Shown here one piece after another: positions 24,430-34,257 of a DNA stretch of 64,000 bases; position 1 is the first letter of the stretch, and each line of letters starts with the position of its first letter. Source of the DNA: Spirodela intermedia (taxonomy: Eukaryota; Streptophyta; Magnoliopsida; Alismatales; Araceae); contig LR746264.1 in NCBI GenBank assembly GCA_902729315.2, positions 5,233,878 to 5,297,877 of the forward strand, read 5' to 3'. The notes under the pieces are model-generated. The model did not search any database. It saw nothing but the letters and a program-made list of their open reading frames with translations, and had not been told where the DNA came from. Position numbers and translations under genes: made by a program.

Positions 24430-24491
24430 GGCCCAAATATCATATATTTGGGCCTGAATCAGGCCCATTATAGATTGATTCTTATTGGGCC
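24430..24491. promoter_or_regulatory. Cluster of four site II elements upstream of the FYV7-like gene
   Basis: GGCCCA or TGGGCC occurs at 24430-24435, 24449-24454, 24462-24467 and 24486-24491, that is 83-144 bases upstream of the start codon at 24347. Site II elements bind TCP factors and mark ribosomal and cell-growth promoters in plants. The first two form a perfect 11-base inverted repeat around CAT. Confidence 0.65.
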
Positions 24492-25120
24492 TATATACCC
24501 ATTTTCAGAGGTTTCCTTTGAATTGGTTCCCTCCATTTTTCTAATAAATATCCATGCTTACTGTATTTTATATAAAAAAATAAAATTTATACCTTTCCCT
24601 ACATTATTCATTTTTGTAAATCAAAATATCAATATATATATATATATATTTAACGATACTTGCTATTGACGAGTGAAGTTTGGGCCCACTAAAGGACCCA
24701 TTTATTCTGGCCCAGCCCGGCGACGGGGACCAGGTCGGAAGATTGGAACCCATCTTCTTCTGCCACGTGGCAACATTCTTCGAACCCCCGCTTCCTTCGG
24801 CAATGTCAAAACTATCCGCCTTATCAGAAAGGCGGGGGCGGGTGCAGCGACAACAGAGAGCTTTCGTCCCATTCAACTATAATTAATATCCATGGTTCGT
24901 TGTTTCAAGAGCTTACGTCACAGAAGGAGACGAACTGATCCGACACGTGGCATCCTTATCTCCCGGTCCAAAAGGGGACCTCGGAGTCAACGTAACGAAG
25001 ACGACTTTGTCACGTATGGTGACGACAGATGTTGTGAATGGTAATATTTCCCAATTATTACTAAAAGTAGATCCCTGTGAACACGAAACTAGACTGGAGG
25101 CGGCGGCGGCGCCGCCGGAG

Positions 25121-25881
25121 TCAACGGCTGCGGCGGTAGAGGGAGTAGGAGGAGACCACGATCAGAGCGACGAGGAGGACGGAGGCGACGAGTGAGACGG
25201 CGATGGCGCTGGCGATATACCGGCAGAACATGTCAAAGGTGCCACAAATTTTGTTCCACCTGACGTGGGAGTTCCCCCTGAAACCGATGTACGCGACGGC
25301 GGCGCCGGTGCCGGTGGCGGAAGCCATCACCCCCAGCATCAGCTGCAAGGAAGATCTCGCTCGATGGGTCTCAAAACCTTCCCGAAAAAGAATTATCGAC
25401 GAAGCACAGTCAGACCCACAGAGTCTTACCGCGTCGAAAATCAGCAAGTGGAACAGCAGCTTGGCGGAGGCGGCTGACTTGACGATGGTGATGGCGGAGA
25501 TGATGAGCGTGAGGAGGCTGTGGAAGCAGCCAACGGCCAGCGCTGCGAGCAGGTATCTGAACCAGCGCGGGAGATGGTCAAACATCTTCCTTTTTTTGTT
25601 TCTTTCTAGGGTTTCAGGAGGGCTTACATGAGAGCAGGAGAGTCGTTGAACTTGGCTCTGAGCCGGGCAAAGACGCGCAACGTGGGGACGAAAGCCAGCT
25701 TGTTCTGCTTGCTGGTGACGAGGACGACCAACGCAGAGACGGTGGCGGCGAACAGCAGCAGCCTGAGGAAGAAATCGACGTGGAAGTAGCTGACGGGGGC
25801 GGCGCCGCCGCCGCGGCGGGGCGCGGATTCGGTGTCTGTTGTGGCGGCCTTGCCGGAGTCGGCGGCGTCGGAGGATGCCAT
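25121..25881 (-). CDS. CASP-like protein, subfamily 1 (MARVEL fold)
   Basis: Three exons: 25881-25628, 25556-25430 and 25342-25121, 603 bases (200 residues plus stop). The start at 25881 (MASSDAADSGK) is preferred over an ATG nine bases upstream because family members begin this way; either is possible. Four membrane segments are visible: FFLRLLLFAATVSALVVLV, YLLAALAVGCFHSLLTLII, FDALMLGVMASATGTGAAVA and the C-terminal IASAIAVSLVASVLLVALIV. The arginine in the first and the aspartate in the third are the conserved polar pair of the family. The extracellular loop GNSHVRWNKIC with a later FC is the subfamily 1 signature. Casparian-strip membrane proteins scaffold lignin-depositing enzymes; CASP-like members mostly have undefined roles at the plasma membrane. 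Confidence 0.93.
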
Positions 25882-26971
25882 AGCTAACAAGGAGAGAGCT
25901 CGATGGGAAGCTCCGAGGGGTGAAGGGGAGATATTAATACGGAGAGACGGTCCACAACTTGAGTCATCCTTTTATTCTTCCCTGGTTTTCACGCCCTTCC
26001 GCGTTGGAGAAGACGGCGCCCCACTAAAATATTTCGAAAAAGTCCAGTTTGATAAAAACACTTGTCGAATCTTATCTACCGGTCGCTCCGCCAGCCAGGC
26101 AAATTGATGCATCTCAGGAACTTATCTGAAAAATTCACGTGATCTTCTCTGCGGCGTCAGATCTCTGTTGTCCAGAAAGTTAGGTGGAAAGCCGACCCTC
26201 CGCTGGCGTTCAGATGCATCGCTATCGTCGTCATGCGTCCTATCCTGCTCCCATTCATGCGGGGTCCGGATGATAATAATAATAATAATAAAAAAGGATA
26301 AAATGACCAATTATCGCCTGCCAGTGACATAAAGATCGTGCTTTTTATGGTAAATGTGAGCTGACTGAATTGACTCGCATAACTTACCCACTCGACCTTT
26401 AATTACTTCCTACCCAATAAACCGAACCAGCTGCACGGTTTGCATCGTTCGGATACTATCCGTGTCATCAGATTCTTAGTCAACCCTCCCCCCCTCTCTC
26501 TCTCTCTAGCTGTGGTTGTACGTGTTAGATAGATAGATAACTCCTACCCAGTTGGAGAAAGCAGACACGCCACCTTTTGGAGGGGTTGAATAGACAGCGA
26601 TTGCGCCCAAGCCAGGCAAGCAAACTAACCACCTCTTTCAAATATAGGCGGTGGGGTCAGGGAGATGACGTCATCGGGTACAGTCATGCGGACTGTGTGG
26701 AGTGGGACCCAATTGTTATTGCGTACGTGGCTTACGTGCAAGAGTCGTACAGGAATAGGCGGTGGGAACGGCCTTCTACTCATGCAGTTGACTGTCTAGC
26801 GCCTGTCAACCGGTCCATTGGGCCGTTTGGGGGACCGGGTTTCTTCTCTTTCATGGGTCCAATACAGCGGCGAGAGGGAAGTGGGAACACAATGACCGCC
26901 GCCGCTGCAGCTCCACGCCCACGGAGGCGGCCATCTTTCCGGCGATCCCTCGGCCGCATCTGCACCAGAGC
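25882..26971. other. Divergent spacer between a CASP-like gene and the PPR gene
   Basis: This 1.1-kb region must hold both promoters. A short TAA-type repeat sits near 26272-26291 and a CT tract at 26495-26508. A 243-codon open frame at 26577-27308 overlaps the PPR gene in another frame and is judged spurious. Confidence 0.5.
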
Positions 26972-29824
26972 ATGCTCAGCGGCGGCTGGCGGGACAGAAT
27001 CGGCTGCACCTCTCTCGCCCGCGGCATCGGATTTGTCTCGTCTTCCCTCGCCGGCGATGGGGTCGCCCTCCGACCAGATCACCGGCGGCGACCAAACGGA
27101 GAGAGAGCGGCGGTGGGAACGGCAAGGCGATCTTACTGCCCATTCAGGGAAGCGGAACGGGGATCTTCGTTTAGGGTTGAAACGGAAGCACTTCCGCGGG
27201 GCGGCGGCGGCGGCGCCGTCGTCTCCGAGGAGCTCTGCCTGCGGTTGCTGTCGGAATGCAACAGGTCGGGGGAGTTCAAACGGGGGGTCTCCATCCACAG
27301 TCCCATGACCAAGCTCGGTCTGCTGGATAACCCTCTTCTCAACAACACTCTCCTTTCCGTCTACTGCAAAGTATCTTGCGGGGAGATGGAGGCTCGTAAG
27401 CTGTTCGACGAATTGCGATTGAGAGATGTGGTCTCCTGGACGACCATGATGTCGGCCCAGGTGAAAGCTGGACGGGAGGAAGAAGCCCTCGATCTCTTCC
27501 ACGATATGGTCTCCACAGGATCTGCCGTCCCCAATGAGTTCACCCTTTCCTGCGTCCTGCGATGCTGTTCGTCTCTCGGGAGGTCCCTTCCTGGACTCCG
27601 AACCCACGCCCAGATTTTGAAACAGGGTTTTCAGTGCAATCGAGTCCTGCTCAGCTCTCTGGTGGACTTCTACGGCAAGCTTGAGATGGTCGAGGAGGCG
27701 CTGAAGGTCTTCGCGGAGGTGGGTGAGGGAGACGCGGTCTCGTGGACGATAATGATTTCTGGTCTTCTGCAAGCTGGGGAGTGGGCTCGTGCTCTCCAGC
27801 TCTTCTCCTTCATGGTGGTTCAGGGCATCAACCCTAACGAGTTCACCTTCGCGAGGCTCTTATCGGCGTCTGCTCATCTGGGCCCGCGCTTCGGAGAGTC
27901 GCTGCATTCCCGCCTCATATCATCTGGCGTAGAGCTCAGTCTGGTTCTGAAGACGGCGCTGGTGGATATGTACTCGAAATGGGGAAGAATGGGAGATGCC
28001 CTGAAGGTGTTCGAGCAAACTCCCGAAGCAGACGTGACCCTATGGACAGCTCTGATTTCTGGGTACGTCCAGGATTCAGACATTGAGAGGGCGGTCGGCA
28101 AGTTCTGCCAAATGGAGGCCGCCGGGATCCCTCCGGCTTCCTTCACCTACGCCGGCGTGCTCAGCGCCTGCTCGACCCTGCCAACGCCGGAGCTTGGGCT
28201 TCAGCTTCATTCTCGAGTGATCAAAGCGGGGCTGGATCCTGATGCTTCTGTTGGCAATGCTCTCATGGATATGTACACAAAGTGCTTCTCCAGCTTGAAA
28301 GAACCTGTGCTCCTGTTCTCGGCGATAAAGCTTCCTAATGTGGTCTCATGGACGGTGTTAATCACTGCTCTGGTTCTCTATCATCAGCTGGAGGAAGCTC
28401 TCTCGGCGTTGGTGGAGATGCAGCTGGCGCAAGTTCAGCCAAATTCCTTCACTCTTACCGCCGTCCTCAAGGGCTGCGAGCTCGCGAGATCTCTGGTTCA
28501 GGTCCGGAAGCTCCACGCCTACATTCTCAAGATCCAGTGCAGAGGTCTCTATGATCTGAGCCTCTGGAACTCCCTGCTCGACGCTCACACCAGGCTGGGG
28601 GAGGCAGAGGACTCGTGGAAGATCTTCAACGAGATGCCCCGCAGAGATGAGATCACTTACACCAGTTTGGCGGCGGGGCTGAACAAGATGGGCTTGCATG
28701 AGGAAACCCTAGGGCTTCTCCCCCGGATGCGGGAGGAGGAGCTGAAGATGGACTGCTTCAGTCTCCCCTGCTTCCTGTCAGCCTCTGCCGGCATGGCGGC
28801 GATCGAAGCGGGGCGGCAGCTTCACTGCTACGCCGTCAGATCGGGTCTGGACTCGCAGATATCGGTGGTCAACGGCCTCGTTGACCTGTATGGAAAATGT
28901 GGGGACGCCACGGAAGCCGGCGCCGTCTTCAGATCGATCCCGGAGCCGAATATAGTCTCCTGGAATGGTCTGATCTCGGCGTTGGCCTCCAATGGCTGGT
29001 TCTCCGACGCCCTCTCCGCCTTCGAAAGCATGAAGCTTTCCGGAAGTCAACCCGACGGCATCACCTTCCTGCTCGTGCTCTACGCTTGCAGCCACAGCGG
29101 GCTGGCCGATCTGGGCCTCGACTATTTCAGCGCCATGAGGGAGCTCCATGGAATTCCACCGGAGCTGGATCACTACGTCTGTCTGGTCGATCTCCTCGGC
29201 CGAGCTGGGCGGCTTGAAGAAGCGGCGGCGCTGATACAGGAGATGCCGTTCCAGCCAGATGCTCTGATCTACAAGACGCTCTTAGGTGCCTGCAAGCTCC
29301 GGCGGAGCTTGCTGCTCGGAGAGGCGGCAGCCAGGAGAGCTCTCGAGCTGAACCCGGAAGATCCGGCCATCTACGTGCTGCTCTCGAGGATGTACGACGA
29401 CGCAGGGAAGCCGGAGCTCGCCGAGGAGATGCGGCGGGCGATGAGGAACAGAGGAATGAAGAAGGAGCTGGGGCAGAGCTGGGTTGAGATCAGGAACAGG
29501 GTTTATCGTTTTACGGCGAGAGATGGCTCGAACCCGCATATGGAGAGAGTCCACCTGATGGTTGATGATCTGGAGAGGAGGATGGCGCCGCCGCCGCCGG
29601 CAGCCTCCGGCCGGCACAGCGAGAAGCTTGCCGTGGCCTTTGGGCTACTGAATACCCCCTCTGGACCGCCCATACGGGTGATCAAGAATCTGCGAATCTG
29701 CGTTGACTGCCACGAGTTTATGCAGCTGGCGAGCGCCGTGACGAGCAGGGAGATCGTCGTGAGGGATGGGAGTCGCTTCCATTCCTTCAGAAATGGCGTC
29801 TGCTCGTGCGGTGGATTTTGGTAG
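26972..29824 (+). CDS. DYW-type pentatricopeptide repeat protein, At5g52850-like
   Basis: Single-exon frame of 950 residues, typical for plant PPR genes. The first ATG at 26972 yields an arginine- and serine-rich N-terminus consistent with plastid or mitochondrial import; no predictor was run. Repeats run from about residue 100 to 760 (for example VVSWTTMMSAQVKAGREEEA, ADVTLWTALISGYVQ, NIVSWNGLISALASNGW). They are followed by E/E+ motifs (DALIYKTLLGACK) and a DYW deaminase-like domain with HSEKLAVAFGLL near residue 881 and CVDCH. The terminal triplet is GFW rather than DYW. Such proteins direct C-to-U editing of organellar RNA. The tail resembles what I recall of Arabidopsis At5g52850, whose last residues also deviate from DYW. 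The 5' 300 bases overlap other open frames, so the exact start is less certain than the body. Confidence 0.93.
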   Translation: MLSGGWRDRIGCTSLARGIGFVSSSLAGDGVALRPDHRRRPNGERAAVGTARRSYCPFREAERGSSFRVETEALPRGGGGGAVVSEELCLRLLSECNRSGEFKRGVSIHSPMTKLGLLDNPLLNNTLLSVYCKVSCGEMEARKLFDELRLRDVVSWTTMMSAQVKAGREEEALDLFHDMVSTGSAVPNEFTLSCVLRCCSSLGRSLPGLRTHAQILKQGFQCNRVLLSSLVDFYGKLEMVEEALKVFAEVGEGDAVSWTIMISGLLQAGEWARALQLFSFMVVQGINPNEFTFARLLSASAHLGPRFGESLHSRLISSGVELSLVLKTALVDMYSKWGRMGDALKVFEQTPEADVTLWTALISGYVQDSDIERAVGKFCQMEAAGIPPASFTYAGVLSACSTLPTPELGLQLHSRVIKAGLDPDASVGNALMDMYTKCFSSLKEPVLLFSAIKLPNVVSWTVLITALVLYHQLEEALSALVEMQLAQVQPNSFTLTAVLKGCELARSLVQVRKLHAYILKIQCRGLYDLSLWNSLLDAHTRLGEAEDSWKIFNEMPRRDEITYTSLAAGLNKMGLHEETLGLLPRMREEELKMDCFSLPCFLSASAGMAAIEAGRQLHCYAVRSGLDSQISVVNGLVDLYGKCGDATEAGAVFRSIPEPNIVSWNGLISALASNGWFSDALSAFESMKLSGSQPDGITFLLVLYACSHSGLADLGLDYFSAMRELHGIPPELDHYVCLVDLLGRAGRLEEAAALIQEMPFQPDALIYKTLLGACKLRRSLLLGEAAARRALELNPEDPAIYVLLSRMYDDAGKPELAEEMRRAMRNRGMKKELGQSWVEIRNRVYRFTARDGSNPHMERVHLMVDDLERRMAPPPPAASGRHSEKLAVAFGLLNTPSGPPIRVIKNLRICVDCHEFMQLASAVTSREIVVRDGSRFHSFRNGVCSCGGFW

Positions 29825-30011
29825 GAGAGCAGATCGGCGGCAGACATGGTAATCCTCAATAAAGTTTCCACAAGGTCTCCCCTTTTTTATTCGCTTCTCT
29901 TGGGTTTTCATTATTTCTCTGGAATTCTGCGTATCACACAAGCCGCCGGCGTGCTTTCCCCTTTCTTCCCTTTTGAGCGCAGCCGTCCTTCCCCGGCGGC
30001 GAGCGACGGGG

Positions 30012-30631
30012 ATGGAATTCCTGGCTACCGCCGCCGGAGCCCATGGCGGTGGCGACCACGCGAGGGCGGAGAATCTTGTCAGGCCGGTTAACTACGTCCT
30101 CCGAATCTTGGCCCTCGTCACCACCTTCATCGCCGCCATAATTGTCGGCGTCGCCAGGGAGGCCGAGTCGCTGCTCACCGTCTCCGGAGTCGCCGGAGAT
30201 TTCAAGGTCAAGGCCACCGGTAACCCCCAATTCGAGTAAGTCTCTCCTCTCTCGCTCTCTCTCTCTCTCTCTCATCTCTTGACAGGATCTGGTGCAGCTA
30301 CTTCGTGGCGGTGAACGCGATCGTGTGCATCTACTCGGCGGCGTCTCTATGGATATGGATGAAGGGGGGGACGAAGAAGCTGACCTTCGCTCTCGCCATG
30401 GTCGACCTGGTGGCCGTAGTCCTGCTCTTCTCCGGCCTCGGCTCGGCCTCAGCCATGGGGATCCTCTTCAGGAAGGGCTACGGCGACTTCTGCCCCAATA
30501 TATGCAAAGCCTTCTCCAAGTTCTGCGCGCACGTCTTCGCCGGCATCGCCATGTCCACCTTCTCCGCCGTCGCCTATCTTCTCCTCGTCTTCCTCTCCCT
30601 CGTCAACCTCTACGCGTCGTCGTCTCTGTAG
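30012..30631 (+). CDS. CASP-like protein (second copy in cluster)
   Basis: Two exons: 30012-30235 and 30298-30631, 558 bases (185 residues plus stop). The start MEFLATAAGAHGGG lies only 187 bases after the PPR stop. Four membrane segments include VLRILALVTTFIAAIIVG with the conserved arginine and LAMVDLVAVVLLFSGLGSA with the conserved aspartate; the loop before segment 4 has FSKFCAH. The acceptor at 30297 gives NPQFDYFVAVN, matching the neighbouring gene's NDFEYFVIVH. An alternative acceptor at 30285 would insert four residues and cannot be excluded. Unlike the copy at 25121, this gene lacks the second intron. Plasma-membrane location is expected; function unknown. Confidence 0.88.
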
Positions 30632-30786
30632 ATCGATCTACAGGAAATTCTCCGCAGAAGATCGGATTTGACGGCGGGTGTTAATCAAACAGACGACTGC
30701 AGTTTTGCAGAAGATAAATATGGTTTCCTCGTCATGGTTGGTGAGTCTAGTTGCTTCTGCCCTACTTTCCGCAACCGCTTGCCTGC

Positions 30787-30787
<1 letters not shown>

Positions 30788-30830
<43 letters not shown>
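30788..30830. repeat. (GA)n microsatellite
   Basis: About 21 GA units lie 157 bases past the stop of the preceding CASP-like gene. Confidence 0.95.
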
Positions 30831-30833
<3 letters not shown>

Positions 30834-31259
30834 CCCCTCTCTTCCTCGAGTTCTCTCTTTCCATCGACCAAGTCCGCGGTATGGACGGCCATAATTAATA
30901 GCGACTAATATAGAATTGATTTTTTTAAATGATCAGATGACGAATGGAGGCCTAAATATAGTAAAAAATCACATTTTTTATAATTATTATTAAATGAGAA
31001 TTGCTGATGGAGATGTACACCAATGAATGTGGGATTCGCATCGCACGGTGGAGAAACCGTTAGGAGATCGTGTAATAGACGAATGTCTTTGAAAAAGTCC
31101 CCGAAACGCGGGTTTTCACGATGAGTTGACTTTGAAAACAGTAGTAGACGACTTTTCCTTGAGGGAGAGACGTCCAGGTCCTCGTCAGCTTCTCTTTTAA
31201 GATTTCGGCGAACATCTCCTCGCATCGAGAGCTCGGCGAGGCTACAGGCGGCGGCGGTC

Positions 31260-31508
31260 ATGGAAAATTGCCGGGGGCAGGGCACCTCTGCGGTGAACAG
31301 CCGGCCAGTGCGCTGTACACACACCCATCTAACCCCGTTGAGTACGGAAAGCCCCGCGAAGTATGTGAACTTCATCCTCCGCCTTCTCGCCCTTGTCTCC
31401 TCCCTCACGGCAACCATCCTCATGTCCGATGCCAGAAGCACCCATTCCAAATTCACCGTCAAGCCTGACGGAGATAATGACTTCGAGTATCGCCTCCCCT
31501 CCCCCTCC

Positions 31509-31553
<45 letters not shown>

Positions 31554-31913
31554 CTGATCGCGCCGCCGGGATGGAATTGTTGCAGGTACTTTGTCATCGT
31601 CCATATCGTAGCGGCCATCTATTCGGCGGGGTCTATGGTACTGTGGGCGTTCGACAAATGCGAGACTAAGAAACTGGTGGTTGGCATCGCGCTGTTCGAC
31701 GTGGCGGTGATGGGGCTCCTCTTCTCCGCCAACGGCACCGCCATACCCATCGGCGGCGCCCTCAGGATGGGCTCCGGGGAGCATTACGACCAGGAGTGCA
31801 AAGTCTCCTGCAGGTTCTGCGGGCTCGTCGCCGCCGCCGCCGCAACGTCCATGCTCACCGCCGTCACCTACCTCCTTCTCTCTCTCTTCGCCTACTACCA
31901 AAATCGCAAATAA
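31260..31913 (+). CDS. CASP-like protein (third copy in cluster), with exitron-like intron
   Basis: Two exons: 31260-31486 and 31586-31913, 555 bases (184 residues plus stop). Membrane segments include NFILRLLALVSSLTATILM with the family arginine and VVGIALFDVAVMGLLFSANG with the family aspartate; a cysteine-rich loop (DQECKVSCRFC) precedes segment 4. The intron between GA|GTATCG and TTGCAG is 99 bases, a multiple of three, without stop codons and dominated by CT repeats. Retaining it would keep the frame and insert 33 serine/leucine-rich residues between segments 1 and 2. The spliced form aligns with the neighbouring paralogue, so splicing is taken as the main form. Confidence 0.87.
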
Positions 31914-33441
31914 TTGCCTACATATGGAAACTGAAAAAATTATCTTTTTATGGCAAACTCTTTTCGAAATAATCGACTTCTCCACCTCCTAGTTCGTTGG
32001 GATTCTAGGACTAGTTTGGGTACATCTGTCCGTTGGCCATCTAACTTCAGGCCCGTTCAAGGACCAGGTCAGAGTCCAGGCCAAACCGTGGGCCGGTCGA
32101 CTGTTTAGATGAGTGGAAGATGCCGTTGGGGGTGATTCATGCTGTTCTTTCCTTGTTAAGCACACAAATGACCAGAAAATGGTTGACTTCTCGAACATTC
32201 TTTTTCTTTGACGCCGAAGTCAACGAAACTTTGGATACGAAGCGTGGGATCTTCCCTCGCCCCATCGCGCTTTCCCAGGGACGACTGCCGCCATTACAAG
32301 GCGGTTTACTTGTCTTCAGCGGGACAAATCGTCAGAAGTAAACCATCCTAAGAAGCTCGGCGGTGCCAAGATGTCGTCGAGGCCGCCTGCTGCGCGCAGT
32401 GGGAGAAGGAATAACCACCACCCCAAGGTCTCAACACTCTCTCTCTCTCAAGTTTCCAAATCAGGGACATGCTGGTTGGACTGACGGCGGCGGCCATGAA
32501 AACTTCCTCATTCCAGCGTTGAAAACTTGCTACGATGACAGTCGATCCGGGCGTTCAGTCAACCGGGTTGATCTTCCGTCCGATTGCAGATACTTTGTCG
32601 CGATGGACGTGAACCCGGTTCCGGCAACAGGGAAGGCAACATGGTCGCCCGTAAATCGTTAATTAACTGTAAATAGTTAAACAACAATAGTCAAAACCAC
32701 GACTTTCCTGCCGTTCTGCTTCGGCCCTATTACAAGGAAAGTCAACATCCTAAGATTCAACGTCCCTGTGGACCCCCTGGAAAGCGACAGCTCTCTGAAA
32801 CCCCTTGACAATCGGAACATGGCGGAGCACCACCCCCCCCGCTGACCGGTGGCGAGTCAAAAAGTTTCCCAACGATCTCTGACTGCACGGACCGCTGCTA
32901 AGAGGCGGCAGCCGCAGCGATGCCAGTCGCCGGAGAGACCGTACGGCCACGGTGGCGATCTCCGGCGAGGATAGACTCATCTCTCTCTCTCTCTCTCAAG
33001 GAAGAAACGGGAGCAGAATCAGGCTCTAAATGGAAATCTGAGAGAGGAGGAAGAAGGGGGAAGGAGGCTGTAAATGCCGCCTTCCGGTGGGAATCGGAAC
33101 ACATGGGCGGGGTTTGGTGCAGAATGGAGTCTGTAATAATGGAAAAAAGGGAGGAGAACTGGTAGTGAAATCTGACGAGGAGCAGAGGATGGCGCAGAGG
33201 GAAGAGGAGGCGGCTCTCCTGGGTCTACGGCTATCCTTTTCCTCCCAGAAAATGTCGGCTCGAGGCTCAGATAATGAGCAACCCCCCCTCCTCCCCCTCT
33301 CTGACAGCCATCATCGCCCCCCCACAACGAGGAAGACGACCATCTCAATCATTTCTTCGTATCATCTGTTTCTCTTTCTCTTTCTCTTCGTCGTCCGCTC
33401 CCTCTCTCTCTCGCTCCTACTCTATCTCTGTGAGCGCCGCC
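31914..33441. other. Spacer with a possible decayed CASP-like fragment and the bHLH leader
   Basis: No intact gene. Around 32589-32625 the sequence after GATTGCAG encodes YFVAMDVN, resembling the second-exon opening of the two CASP-like neighbours, but the similarity ends quickly. CT tracts occur at about 32438-32450 and 32979-32998, and the stretch from about 33365 to 33430 is a pyrimidine-rich leader before the bHLH start. Confidence 0.4.
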
Positions 33442-33828
33442 ATGAAGGGGAGACGCTGCCTGGCGACCGTCGTGTCCACGACAGTTCCGACGACTCGCCG
33501 TCCGCCCCAGAAGTGCGAGCGCCGCCTGGAGGGAGGCGGCAGGGAGACGGTGTGCATGGAGAGAAGCAGGAGGGAGAAGATGAACGAACTCTACGCAGTG
33601 CTCCAGTCCGTCGTTCCCAACCTATTCCCCAAGGTACACAATCCCCTCCTCCCCATCAGACGTCTCTCTCTCTCTCTCTCTCTCTGAAGCAGCAGCAGCA
33701 GCAGAAGAAGAAGACTGAATGGAAGGCGTCGCTTCGAAAACTTTTCTTCTTCTGCTTCTTCTTCCTCCTCCACATTATAGTAGAAGTTGGCTGCATGATT
33801 TCACCAGCCCGAAGCTGACGATCTCCTG

Positions 33829-33879
<51 letters not shown>

Positions 33880-34257
33880 CTCTTGCAGGCGCCGAGGGCG
33901 AGGATCGTGGACGAGACGATCAACTACATCGAGGAACTGGAGGGGACGATCAGAGAGATGGAGGCCGCGAAGAAAGCCAAGAAGAAGGCCAGAATGAGCG
34001 GCGGGGGGTCCTCCGTCGCCGTGATGGTCTCCGGGAAGATGGCGTTCTTCGGTGTAACCTCCACGTGGCGGCCAGGGCTGGCGGCGCAGATCCTGCAGGT
34101 GTTCGACAGGCACAACGCCGAGGTTCTCGCCGCCACTGCCACCTGCGGCGGCGGCGGCGCCGCCGAAGGGCGGAGCATGAGCGTAAGTGTCACCGTGACC
34201 ACTGACGAGGCAGCCGTTGAAGCCATAGAGGCGGAGTTGACCCTCATGCTTTCATAG
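33442..34257 (+). CDS. Small bHLH transcription factor with ACT-like C-terminus
   Basis: Two exons: 33442-33633 and 33889-34257, 561 bases (186 residues plus stop). The basic and first-helix part is MERSRREKMNELYAVLQSVV, the loop is PNLFPKAPRAR, and the second helix is IVDETINYIEELEGTIREME. The intron splits the loop. The usual basic-region histidine, four residues before the ERxRR glutamate, is a threonine here; the glutamate and arginines that contact the E-box are kept. The C-terminal half (GKMAFFGVTSTWRPGLAAQI to EAIEAELTLML) resembles the ACT-like dimerisation domain of plant bHLH proteins such as the bHLH95/ZHOUPI group. A nuclear DNA-binding role is inferred; the target is unknown. Confidence 0.88.
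33832..33875. repeat. (CT)n microsatellite forming the polypyrimidine tract of the bHLH intron
   Basis: About 22 CT units end 13 bases before the acceptor TCTTGCAG at 33888. A shorter CT run lies at 33663-33685, near the 5' end of the same intron. Confidence 0.95.

Noticed and set aside
26577-27308. 243-codon open frame upstream of and overlapping the PPR gene
   Set aside because: It lies in a different frame from the PPR protein, is arginine/serine-rich as expected for GC-rich shadow sequence, and shows no domain.
26780-27772. 330-codon minus-strand open frame across the PPR 5' end
   Set aside because: Antisense shadow of a GC-rich coding exon; no recognisable motif.
30286-30297. Alternative acceptor adding four residues to the second CASP-like protein
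   Set aside because: The acceptor at 30297 aligns the protein with its neighbour; the alternative remains possible but is not preferred.
33087-33818. 243-codon + strand frame across the bHLH leader and first exon
   Set aside because: Wrong frame relative to the bHLH domain and mostly translated CT repeats.
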